This document shows, piece by piece, positions 1 to 10,113 of a stretch of 38,564 nucleotides of DNA. Every line of letters begins with the position of its first letter. Position 1 is the first letter of the stretch. The notes under the pieces are model-generated. The model saw nothing but the letters and a program-made list of their open reading frames with translations. It was not told the origin of the DNA and searched no databases. Position numbers and translations under genes: made by a program. Origin of the DNA: Candolleomyces eurysporus (taxonomy: Eukaryota; Basidiomycota; Agaricomycetes; Agaricales; Psathyrellaceae); assembly GCA_027579435.1 (NCBI GenBank), contig JANBPK010001107.1, positions 1-38,564 on the forward strand, written 5' to 3'.

Positions 1-414
1 CTATGCCTTCTTCCTCTTCGTACTGGAGTGCTCACGCTGTCCCTGTCGTTATAAATATATTGATGTTAAACATTTCATCTACATATGACATAAACCGCGT
101 CGCTCGCCTGATGCAAACCCGTCTTCAGTTGAATTCGTCGCCTGGATGCTCTCCCTGTTCGACTCCGAACAGCTACCCTTTCGGTAAGGAACAGCTGTAT
201 TGCGGTACCATCAGGCTCTCTCCATCTGCAGGAGCTCCTCATCTTTGGGGCCAAAGGGCTTTTTGCGTCTGCTTGATAGAAGGTTGCAATCATGCATGAT
301 ACGCTCGAGTTAGCGCCCATTTGCAAGCCACATGGGCGGCCTCGTGCCCGCGTGAATTATATCTGTGCGATCGATGACTTCAATCTGCAATCGTCTTTTT
401 CTCCTTCCATCACC
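1..414. other. Upstream flank of the BTB gene, no gene seen
   Basis: I see no convincing coding region here. The open frames on both strands are short and have no family-like composition. The stretch probably holds the promoter and 5' untranslated region of the BTB gene that starts at 415. A T/C-rich run (about 394-412) lies directly before its ATG, as is common ahead of fungal start codons. Confidence 0.4.
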
Positions 415-1618
415 ATGTCTACTGCCTCGAGTGAGTCTGCAAGTGACGCAACCGCATCCTCAGGGCCTATCCTCCGTCCAAAGCCTGTCCGATGCGGTGG
501 TACCGTCTTCTTCAAGGTGGGTAGAGTATCGATTGATCAGTTCTTTTAAACTCCCAATTTCAGCTGAACGGTGTCGCAGGTCGAAGAGATCGTCTTCGAG
601 GTTCCTCGATATAGGTTCGCTGAACATTCTGAGGTCTTTGAGGCCATATTCCAACTACCTGCCGGAACCGACGGGACTGTTGAAGGACGAGACGAAGACC
701 ATCCGATTGAGTTGAAGGGCTATAAGGCGATGCACTTCAATTCTTTGTATAAGGTTCTCTACCCCACGTGAGTGCCATAATTACACGCGTAGGTCTGTAG
801 TCAACGATCGACACAACGAGGATAGACCCGACGACCTTATTTCAGGTACCTTCGCATTGGAAAAGGATGAATGGGTTGGCGTGCTCAACTTATCAACCAG
901 GTGGAGCATGAAGAAGGTGTGCATCATATTTTATCAACAATTCTCCAATGGCAAGTAATGAAGACCGCTTCTTCAGATTAGAAAACACGCCATTAACGAG
1001 CTCAGCAAGCTTGGTCTGAACCCGATGGAGAAGGTTGATCTAGGTCGAGAGCATCAAGTTGCGAAATGGTTCCAAGACGGGCTGAACGAACTTGTGTGCG
1101 AACATCCAATCCGACCTTTGACTGAACTCAAGTCTCAGCTAGGGGCGGAGATGGTGTGCACCTTGTTGTGGATCCGGGACCAAACTCTTCAAACATGTCC
1201 CGAGGGACGCTTCACCCTTACGGGTATTACTCTCGGGATGCTCGGGTGCCATTTTGACTGTCAAGCTGCGATGTTCACGGGTGCTATGTCTTGCTACTCC
1301 TGCTCCCAGACAATAGCAGTCAACGATTCAAACGCACTCTATTTAGCTCATGGGTCGGGAAACGCGGGAATATTCACCAAAGTTCCAGCTGCCGGACCTG
1401 TGACGTCACATTTCACCATCAACCTGGGACATGTGATGTGCAGGAACTGCTCGAAGTGCGCCTTTAGCCTTGTGAACCGCCACTGTCCCAGATGTTCCAG
1501 CCTCATTAGCCACGTAGATCTCAGGCTGATACCGGCTCATAGTCCGATGGATGCTTGTCAAAGAATACTTGAAGAATTTGGGGATGAAATTGCTAGATAC
1601 GAATCTTGGGATAAGTAG
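415..1618 (+). CDS. BTB/POZ domain protein with Cys-rich C-terminus
   Basis: Four exons by phase matching: 415-516, 580-767, 826-916 and 977-1618, giving 340 aa. The BTB fold is recognisable in the N-terminal half: FFKVEEIVFEVPRYRF, then SEVFEAIFQLP, HPIELKGYKAMHF and LYKVLYP, followed by FALEKDEWVGVL and IRKHAINEL. This is the usual pattern of the large agaricomycete BTB family, thought to mediate protein-protein contacts, often as substrate adaptors. Intron 2 works only with the acceptor at 824-825; the stronger-looking TTTCAG at 841-845 breaks the frame. The last exon carries CxxC pairs at residues 233/236, 282/285/288 and 297/300, which suggests metal binding. The start ATG is preceded by a pyrimidine-rich stretch. 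The partner and pathway cannot be told from the sequence. Confidence 0.8.
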
Positions 1619-2893
1619 TCGACTGCCGACATATGGACTTATGTACTGTCCGTTGAGGACCTTCCAATCCATTGCCTCGAAACACTCACATCCTCCGTTG
1701 CTGTCAGCCATCATGCATGCACTCAAGACCGTCACGCATTCTTGCGAGACGCCATCGTCTCCCACATTTCTCGCTTGCGTTCCCCTCCTCCCAAACTTTC
1801 ATTCATCGTCAGCGGCAATTTTACGCAGTCGTCCCTCTTGGAAACTGTGCTCTTTGCTCATTTTCACGGGCTCCCTTTGATGGGCAGAAGGCCTGACATT
1901 TTGCGTGCAGTTTTAGATCATGTAATGTCCGGGCAGTGTCTTGCCACCCGCAGCGTTCATCAAGGTTGCAAGTCAATCCACCAGGAGCCGGATGCTGCCA
2001 GTGTAATAAGAACTACCCTTGAATGGTATTTTGAGATCTTGTTAAAAACACCTGTTGTCAATGAACAATCGTGCTCATCTCCCTTGGTGACAGAGGCACA
2101 CATATAAATGGTGCAATGTATTAAACTGTAGAGAGAAGGATAAGACACTACGCAAACTGCGATGATGCCCGGACTTCTGAGAACGAGAGGTGACAGTAAG
2201 CTCTGAAGCAACCGACATGGACGACCCGTCGCTAATACTGTGTAATATAGGGACCAGTGACTCTGACACCACGGCGTCGACGGCTCGACGTCGAGATCGC
2301 AACGTGAACGGAATAATCGTTGTCGTTCGAGTAAGCAACTATCGTATTTATTGTCGATACATACTCACTTACGCGACACGAAGAGAGATCAGGGCCCATG
2401 AAAACTTCTGGGAAACGCTGAGATATTACGGGATGCCTACTCATGCGATCTTACTGAGTCCCTCAGATGTGCAGGGTACGCTGATTTGCGAGCAACCATT
2501 TCGGAATCACCGACACTCACAGAATGGATTAGAAGACGATTTGGACGATGTGTGTTCTGTTGATTGTAGCGTAATTGTAAATTGTAGTGTTCAAGTCTTT
2601 ACGGTGTAGCTTCTCCAAGAGGAGCATTAGAGTAGCGGGCTTAGCGGCAGAGCCGCGCTACCTGTCGTTATAGAGATTGGCCCTTACCTCCACTAGCTGG
2701 CGCTTACCTGGGTGGCCGTGCTAGCGTCAGAGTCATGTGTAGTTTCCGTTTCAGGAACAACACCCTTGTGTCAAGATCTTATATTAGACTCGTGTGTTCG
2801 CTATGCTGTGCTCGTACTCCCTCCTTTCGTCCCTTTCCTTCTTCCGCTTGCCCTCGTTATCAACCATCCACATTCCATCTCTCGACATCTCAG
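1619..2893. other. Intergenic, no supported gene
   Basis: This stretch separates the BTB and NACHT genes. A 139-codon open frame at 2190-2609 (+) has no recognisable motif and a composition unlike the neighbouring proteins, so I do not call it a gene. The segment from about 2740 to 2893 is probably the NACHT gene's promoter and leader. I see no RNA gene or repeat. Confidence 0.4.
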
Positions 2894-5294
2894 ATGGCCG
2901 AGAGCCCTCCTGCACGCGGTGAAATTTTGCTAAATGCTCACAATTCCAAATTGGCGGGCAGATCGACGACATCGTCAACGGAAACTACACTTCCAGCGAC
3001 CAAGCGAGTACGTGATCCTGTGGGCCGCGGTTGTTTCTCTTAGCTCATGACTTGCGCTACAGCCCTCATTCAGATTCTCCGGCCGATTCTCGATGCCTCT
3101 CACACTCGAGATCGAGAGAAGTCTNCCCCCAGACTCAGCATGCTTTCCTGGTACACGAATCGATGTGATACGCATGATCGTCGCCTGGGCCGACAGCACG
3201 CTGCTGCGGAATACCCACGTCCTCTGGCTTTACGGCTTTGTGGGATGTGGAAAATCGGCTATCGCCCTGGCCATTGCTCTTAAATTCGAACGGAGAAACC
3301 GATTGGTGGGGAGTTTCTTCTTCTTCCAAAACACAGGCGATAGAAGCAGAATGGCCAGGTTCGCAACAACTTTGGCCTACCAACTGGCCGCTGCGATTCC
3401 TGAAGCTGCACCGTTCATCAAAAGGGCGATCACGGAGGAATCAGGGCTCCTAAATTTAAGCTTGGTGGCCCAGTTTCGTCGGTTGGTGTACGAGCCATTC
3501 AAAGCCGCTGCCAAGCGGGTTCGGCTCCTCAAGACGTTTCTTCTCAAGGGACCTTTCCTTATCGTTATCGACGGGCTCGACGAATGTGAGGACCGTAAGG
3601 ATGTAGAAGCTTTCATTGACGACATGCTTGACTTCTTCAAGAAGAATCCTCTCGTCCCGCTCCGATTCTTGATCACCAGCCGGGTCGAACAGCACATCTC
3701 AGGCCACTTGAAGAACGATCAAGTCTGTCTGGAGAACCTGGTCAACCATTGTTCCCGCAGCGACATTGAAACCTTGATGGACACTTGCTTCGACGAAGAG
3801 AAAAAACGAAATCCCACCATCGGAGCCTACATTCAAGAACACGGGGATTGGCCAACGAAGAAGGATAAGGATAAATTGGTCGATCACATTGGTGGTTCGT
3901 TCATTTTCGCGTCCGCTCTCTTCAAGTACATCTTGGATCCCACCGACGACCAATCGACACCGATGGACCGTCTCCCCCACACCCTCAGCATGAACCCAGG
4001 CCTAGATACCCTCTATGCGAAAACACTCTCTCGTTCACAGCATCTTCCCCATTTCTCCGATGTGATGTCCACTCTCGCATTAACCTTCGAACCACTTCCG
4101 ATTATCGGGATCGCAGGACTCCTTGGGATCGAGTGCTTCGAAGTCGTTCGGGTCCTAATCAATTTGCAAGCAATCATCCACATTCCGGGCACCGACGACC
4201 TACCTGTTACAATGTGCCACACATCCCTCCGCGATTTCCTCACGACCGAAAGTCGTTCCAGGTGTTTCTTTACCCCTCCTTCTTATCATTTCTATCTATC
4301 GTATCGCTGTTCTACCTTCCATGATGGGCGGCAACCCGATACTGCTGCTGCTTCTTATAGCATTGACCGCTGTGCAGAGCACTTCAAGCAATTCATCCAC
4401 CTACCACCAGCTGCACAAGGACCATTCCCCCGTTTTCCTCAAACGCCTGACGCTTTCTACGCTCACATTCTCGCGAAATCAGAAAATGACCTTCATTTCT
4501 TTGACATTATTTCGGTCATCGCACCATTTCATGAGCCGACTTCTGTTGCCGAGATCAGCGAACTCCTCGGCATCGAAACCGCCAAAGTCGTTCAGGTCCT
4601 CGTCAATCTGCAACCCGTCATCAGCATCCAGGAGAATTGTGACTTACCTGTAGCCATGTGTCATACATCCGTCCGCCAATTCCTTACGACCGAAAGCCGA
4701 TCCGGGCGCTTCTTTGTATCACCTTCATCTCACCTCAAGTTATCCTACAACTACTTCAGCCTCAATCTCAAGGACTTGCTAAGCAATCCTCAACTGTTCC
4801 CAGTGGTTATTCAATCAAGCAAGTGGCGCGATCGATCCCACTGGCACTGGCAGGAGTTTCTTAAGGCGATGTCAGAACCAAGTACTATCTATGATGAGCT
4901 TGACCAGCTCACTCACCTTCCCTCCCAAACTTCGTCATATTGTCACATCTTCTCATTCACTCGACTTTTTCTCTGGGTATTCTATGATCCTGAACCCAAA
5001 CCCCAGAAGATATTGTCCGCCCTCACGAGGTGTTCTGAATCCTTGGCCTTGGCAGCAGAATGTGATAACGCACCACACGAATGGCTGCAGTATTCATTTC
5101 GTGAGCTTATGATTTCCTGTGTCACGAAGGCCAGCTTTATGGGCCATCTAGAGATACACCAAGAACACGCAATGACCTTGCAACACAATGTGAGGCGCGT
5201 AGAAGCGGCAATTAGAGCAAAGGTGGTTTTGCACTTTCTCTTTTATGTGTTCTATCTCACTCACAACCATGATTTTGATGCAGTTTTTCGGTAG
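2894..5294 (+). CDS. NACHT-domain NTPase (fungal NOD-like protein)
   Basis: Two exons, 2894-3007 and 3063-5294, give 781 aa; the intron (GTACGT..CTACAG) joins in phase 0. The Walker A motif is VGCGKSAIA (about residues 98-106) and Walker B is LIVIDGLDEC (about 203-212), followed by LRFLITSR, the sensor-like motif usual in fungal NACHT proteins. An upstream block with CFPGTR resembles the linker that precedes NACHT in agaricomycete proteins. After the NTPase, a block of 100 residues ending in CHTSxRxFLTTESRS occurs twice, at residues 353-452 and 501-600. The N-terminus is short (about 60 aa) with no known effector domain. I see no ankyrin, WD40 or TPR repeats after residue 600, so the sensor end is unusual or lost. 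A single N at 3124 falls in a CTN codon, which is leucine whatever the base. Members are thought to act in non-self recognition; the role here is inferred from family only. Confidence 0.82.
4005..4748 (+). repeat. Intragenic tandem duplication in the NACHT protein
   Basis: Two 300-bp units, 4005-4304 and 4449-4748, are offset by exactly 444 bp and align without a gap at protein level. By my manual alignment about 53 of 100 residues are identical. The most conserved parts are the LLGIE core, VLxNLQ, DLPVxMCHTS and FLTTESRS. Spacer 4305-4448 encodes about 48 residues that are not repeated. Divergence of about half the residues indicates an old duplication kept in frame, not an assembly error. 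Confidence 0.85.
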
Positions 5295-6171
5295 TGTTTT
5301 GGAGCATTCATGGGATCCGAATGTCAATGAGATCCGCATGGACTGGGTATGTGCCACTGCGTCCTTCGATTGGATCGTTGAGTGACCCCTTTCACCCTGC
5401 TTTCATAGTCGCTTGAGTATTGGACAATTACCAATGCATATCTAGTAAGTTTAAATTCCATTCTCCTACTGTTGTTTTAGCAAGCTTAAAGGGTCTACCA
5501 GGTGTTAAAGTGGATGGTTGCCCATGTACGGGCTAGAACGAACTCTGCAGGGCCAGCTGTCACTTTTATTGTTAGCCTCAGTTCCACTGGGAACGAGTTT
5601 TCGGAAATCACAATCCGCATAGAACCCTACACTCAACCCTCTCCTGCGTAACTCTGTCATCCCTCTGTAAGAATAGATTCTGTACAGTAATAATTACGAA
5701 ATCTTGCCCTTTCGATTAAGCCAGAGCACCGAGCGGACAGACCCAGCAGGTATCAAGGTACGTTTCAAGCAGCTAGATTTTGGTCAAATGAACGTTATCC
5801 ATTCGGTTGACGATCCGACTTAGACCACTATTTCGAAATCGACGAGGAATTTGTGTCAATGACTGAAATAGGTAGAAACCAATACTGTACAAAATGGTAC
5901 ATACTTGCTAAAAACGATCGTGATACCCCAGCAATAAGAATAAGGGTCATACAAGCAGACGAATCGGAGTGCGCAACAGCGACGATAACATATCATATAT
6001 ATATATAACCTTCAAATCCGCCGGCTCCTGGATCGAAACAAATCACCAGCCAAACTTTCAGGCAGGAGCGTAGCCTCTCTCCACACCAGATCTCGCTGCG
6101 GTCGTTTGACCAAGAGGCAGGATACATCGACTCGTGGCATTCGTGAACTCCGGAACAGTGAGAAAGCTACG
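5295..6171. other. Intergenic, AT-rich patches
   Basis: I see no gene. The first 100 bp continue without a stop codon shared with the NACHT gene, and a small 3' exon of that gene cannot be excluded. A short (TA)n run lies near 5993-6007. Nothing else repetitive was seen. Confidence 0.35.
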
Positions 6172-6418
6172 ATGGCGAGGTCGAAGAGTCTGGACTTGAA
6201 CTCGACTGTTGAGGATTCAACGGATACGAAACATATGCCGAGTGCTCGAAGGAAAGGGGTTGTCGTACGTCGACGTGATAGTTCATGATCTCATCATCAC
6301 CAATCCCGACCAGAATCCTTCTCCCTGGCACAACGCTCTGCGCTCTCCGCCTCGTGACGATTCGCAGGAAGAGGACTCAGCGCGTCTCCGGTCCAAGAAG
6401 CGGCTTAGATTGTTCTGA
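6172..6418 (+). CDS. Possible small basic protein (65 aa)
   Basis: I do not recognise this protein. A two-exon model, 6172-6264 and 6314-6418, uses a good donor (GTACGT) and a CCAG acceptor, a 49-nt intron typical of this genome, and joins in phase 0. The product would be 65 aa, highly charged and Ser/Arg/Lys-rich. It starts MARSKSLDLNS and ends in a basic cluster, KKRLRLF, that could act as a nuclear localisation signal. Without splicing the first frame stops at 6288. It is convergent with the nucleoporin gene, whose stop is at 6597. Short length and low complexity make a chance model quite possible. Confidence 0.3.
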
Positions 6419-6596
6419 GGTTTCTTACATTGGAACCTACACTTCTATTACGGTCGTATTTATCCTTGAGTCCAGACAGAATAGTATATAATTTCGAATC
6501 AAAAGTACAGCGTAAGGATAACAGTAAGAGTAACAGGACAGTTCGCGACATACGAGAGGTACAGAAAACGGACAGCAACTCTCTGCCCTGTATTCT

Positions 6597-9377
6597 CTAC
6601 TGATAACCACCGGTTATCGGTCTAAAAGGATCCGAGCCGCCTTTCTCCAGACCAGCCACAAACGCCTCCCGCACAGCGCCAAGGTACTCGCCCAACCGTC
6701 TCCCATCGGCGTTGACGAAATCTTCGTACAGCTTATACCTTGAATCAGCGACAATATTAACGAGTTCCAAGGCTCGCTTGAGGTTTCTGGAGTAACTTAT
6801 TAGTTACCGTTGGGAGTTAAAAATGAGTGTGAGCACGTACTCTGGTATCCACTGTCGCGAGTTAACCAGCGTGAAGTGGAGCCTGATGATAATCTCAGGA
6901 ATAAAGATTTGTCGGATGCGAATTAGGTCTCGTCTTCTACGATCACCTGGAAGGAAGGACTGTCAGTTCCTACAAAAGGAAAACGATGGGAACAGCCACT
7001 ATTCACCTGCCATTTGCTCGACGTCAGATACCAGCCACTCGGTCGTCAACAACTTCGTCACTTGCTCAAACGCTTGGTCGATTGAAGTCTGAACAAGAAC
7101 AGAGCAATCAGTTATTTGAGTGGGTAGTAACGAAGAGAGACTGGACATACCCGATATTGACTTAACCACTGAGTCTTCTCGTCTTTACCCATCCCAGGTA
7201 CATGTTGGCCATGCTGTTCGACAACCCTCTCAAGAGTCTCCCAAATGACAAAGAATTGCCGGTAATGGAGGTACTCGGTGGCCCGCTCTTCTGGCTCACT
7301 AATGTTTGCCAAGCCAGGTGGTAGTTTGTCAAGTAGCGAGAGCGCAGCTTGTACCCGCCCGACACCTACACGACGAGGGGACGCTGATTAGAAGCATGTC
7401 ATTGCCACTGTAATCAACTTGGGGACTGACCGAGGAAGTATCGCAGGATAACATTTGTCTGTTCCAACGCGGTTTGATAGGTTTCTTCACTGAACGTTGT
7501 CCACTCGATGGAGCGCAACAAGAACGACTCCGCCTCTCCCAGAGGCTGGGGTAGGGCAATGATAGAGGGAAGTGGGCCTTTGGGTTCAGGGAGATGCTAG
7601 ACGCTGGGTTAGTACGCGTGAACGAGACGAGGAGGTGGTTCAAACATACCTCAAACGCCGTACCGATTGTCCGCTCAGCAGCTACAATCGCAACTCGATG
7701 CATGTCCAAGCCGTGCTCGTTGGCTTGAGTAAGTGCGAGTCTCCTTTCCGAGATGTCCGCAGAGAGTTGGAGTGAGACCAGGAAGGCGGCGTATCGTTCG
7801 ATAGCGTTGTCTCCCAACGCGCCGGCGTACATGGCGATGAGTTGTCTCTGCTCGGCGTCAGCGAGAACTTGGAGGTACGCCTCGAGGATGACTTGGGTAG
7901 CGAGAGGTGGTGTGGGGATGTCGATCATTTGCAGGAAAAGGCAGAAGTGAGCGAAGAACCGGCATAGTTGGGAGTATTCGAATGTGTCCTTGTTGAACTG
8001 CTCGTCGGATAGACCGCCAGCAAAGCCGTTGAGGAGGCTGTCCGTTCGGTTGAGGATGATGTGTAGTTGCGAATGGTGGAAAGCGTGCTCGGCACTCGGT
8101 CCTTCAACAACGGCTACATCCTTCAAAGTGCTCAAACTTTCAAAGACCTCGTTCTCCCATTCTTCTTGCTCCTGCTCGGAAGTGGTCACTGGCTCGCCTT
8201 CACCCTCCCAGAAGCCGGCACCCATCCTACCCAGCTCTAGACTCTCTTTCTCTTCGCAGATGATGCTAACTTGCACCCATAAATGGTCCTCCCATGTTCG
8301 ACACGCCGACTTGAGGATGGTGGCCGCCAAAGGAGAAGGGGCGAGGGCTGCGTAAAGTAGGCGTTCTTGGTCGGATAGTGTGTTCTATAAAGGCGTGAAT
8401 TTTGATAAAATAGAAGGTGACAGAGGCCATACATTCAAAGCGGCGTGCACACACGTCTTCTTCCACAGTTTGCGATTGCGGTTCCCTGACCATGACTCGT
8501 CGTCCATCGCATCGTCTTCTCCTGGTTCTGTTGCTGAAAAGGAAATGAGCCAAAATCATGATTCAGGCATTTCAAACTTACATATTGCAGGCCATCTGAA
8601 CAGACGCGAACCAAGGATACTGGAAGCGCGCCATGGCTGATGAGCTCGCCGGCATAGTTCAACCGCCTCTTCCAGTCGACCTGCACGGACACATCCATAG
8701 AGTGCCTGCAAAAGGCTTTTTTCGTAGCTCTGTAGACGGCTTAGTATCCCTCAATTCAAAGGAAAGCTGTCACGTACTGCATCGTCTGAAGCCAACGCCC
8801 TGCCTCCGTCTCGATTTGGCGCGTCAGGGTCCAACTCCTTCACTAGCCCATCTCGATACGAGTTTCCTGACCTCATCCCCTGCAAGACATTGTGCTTGGT
8901 GAATTTCCAGTACCCCGTTGTTGCTTCCGGATGCGGCGGTGAAGGTGCAGTGTCTTGCAGCCATTCGCGTACCACGACGAGCTCTTGAAGCAATGGCGAC
9001 GAGTTCATCACGGCCTGTGCCAACGTCGAGGGAGGTGTATACGGATTTGTGGCCAACAATTCTCGAGCCGAAGGTGTTGGTGGTAGTTCGGTTTTTCGAG
9101 CTGGGAGAATGGCCTGTAGTAGACTCCAGGTATTTTCTTCGAGGTGTAGGATTTCGATGTCCTCTGCAGGTGCATTTTGGTCCTCTAGCTCCTGGATCCT
9201 AATACAATTGACACAAAGCCTTGAAGCGTTGTAAGTTACTCACTGGTCCCTGCATAATCGTCGCATTCTCGGCGCGAAACCGTGCTCTGGATCGAGCAAA
9301 GCGGACAGGTCATCTTTCATGGCCTGGCCGAGGGAGAGAACATCCGCGGAGGCGACGAAAAGCTCCCTTTCTGACAT
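6597..9377 (-). CDS. Nucleoporin Nup84/Nup107
   Basis: Ten exons on the minus strand: 9377-9244, 9198-8778, 8729-8582, 8533-8433, 8384-7650, 7596-7431, 7365-7151, 7088-7007, 6946-6841 and 6786-6597. All phases agree and give 765 aa, close to family size. Nup84/Nup107 is an alpha-helical scaffold subunit of the Y-complex of the nuclear pore. Diagnostic stretches in order are: KDDLSALLDPEHGFAPRMR near the N-terminus, YWKFTKHNVLQGMR, YEKSLLQALYGCVRAGRLEEA, LCRRAHQPWRASSI, RKLWKKTC, LYAALAP, CRTWEDHLWVQ, and a C-terminal RIRQIFIPEIIIRLHFTL. I chose ATG 9377 because it starts just before the conserved N-terminal helix; an in-frame ATG at 9527 would add 50 unconserved residues. The family has no catalytic residues to check. 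The gene is divergent from the transporter gene at 10114. Confidence 0.93.
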
Positions 9378-10113
9378 TGTGTCTGGGCGTTGTGATGGAC
9401 GGTGAGCTCGCGTTTGGCGACGACGTTGAGCGCGTCGAGCAGTTATTTGCGTGTATTTGCCTGGGCCATTCGTCGCTTTGCTCCTGTTTACCAAAGGCCC
9501 CTGATGCATCCCTCTCCCAATTCCCATCGCCCGCTGTCGGTCACGTCGACAACGTCATCATCAACGACGCGCTTGATGCTCGCTCCATCGTTGCGAATGA
9601 AGATTTACATCGTCGAATCTTGCCTACGTCTTTTTAACGCGACTTCCCAGTCAATCATTGTAGAAGACACGTAACGACGTGCACGCGGCCGCGGTCCAGG
9701 AGATGGCGTTGACCTCGACAGCTCGAGCTTTGCCAGCCGACCGTGTTCATCATTATCACCAACCTCGGACGAGCATGTGCCCATAATTGAGGGCGATCCC
9801 GCGGCTGTATCGTGGTTGCCACCAGTGTCATGGCGCAGAGGCCATTTCCAGTCTCAAAAAGTTCTTGTTGCCAGTCAAAGCGCCAGGCAGTGGGTACTGC
9901 AGCTATCACCTACATCGATGCTTCCTAATTGCAATTACTCAGGCACAGTCAGCTAGTGCCTGAGTGGAGCCTCTGGCTGACTCCAGTCCCACTAATCCCG
10001 ATCATGGCAGGGCATGTCTTACCCTGCTGACTTGCCATTAATCGTCCAAACTGCGACAGATTCGGGCAGAACGCACCTTTCAGCATTTACCTTGTATTTC
10101 CATCCCTATCACT
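9378..10113. promoter_or_regulatory. Divergent promoter region between Nup107 and the ThrE-like gene
   Basis: These 736 bp separate two divergently transcribed genes, so the stretch must hold both promoters. I see no clear TATA box and no coding potential apart from the possible N-terminal extension of the nucleoporin frame up to 9527. The assignment is positional. Confidence 0.4.

Noticed and set aside
841..845. TTTCAG as acceptor of BTB intron 2
   Set aside because: Looks strong, but joining there puts a stop codon eight codons on; the acceptor at 824-825 keeps the frame and the DEWVGVL block.
2190..2609. 139-codon open frame on plus strand
   Set aside because: No motif, no plausible splice partners and composition unlike the neighbouring proteins; probably chance.
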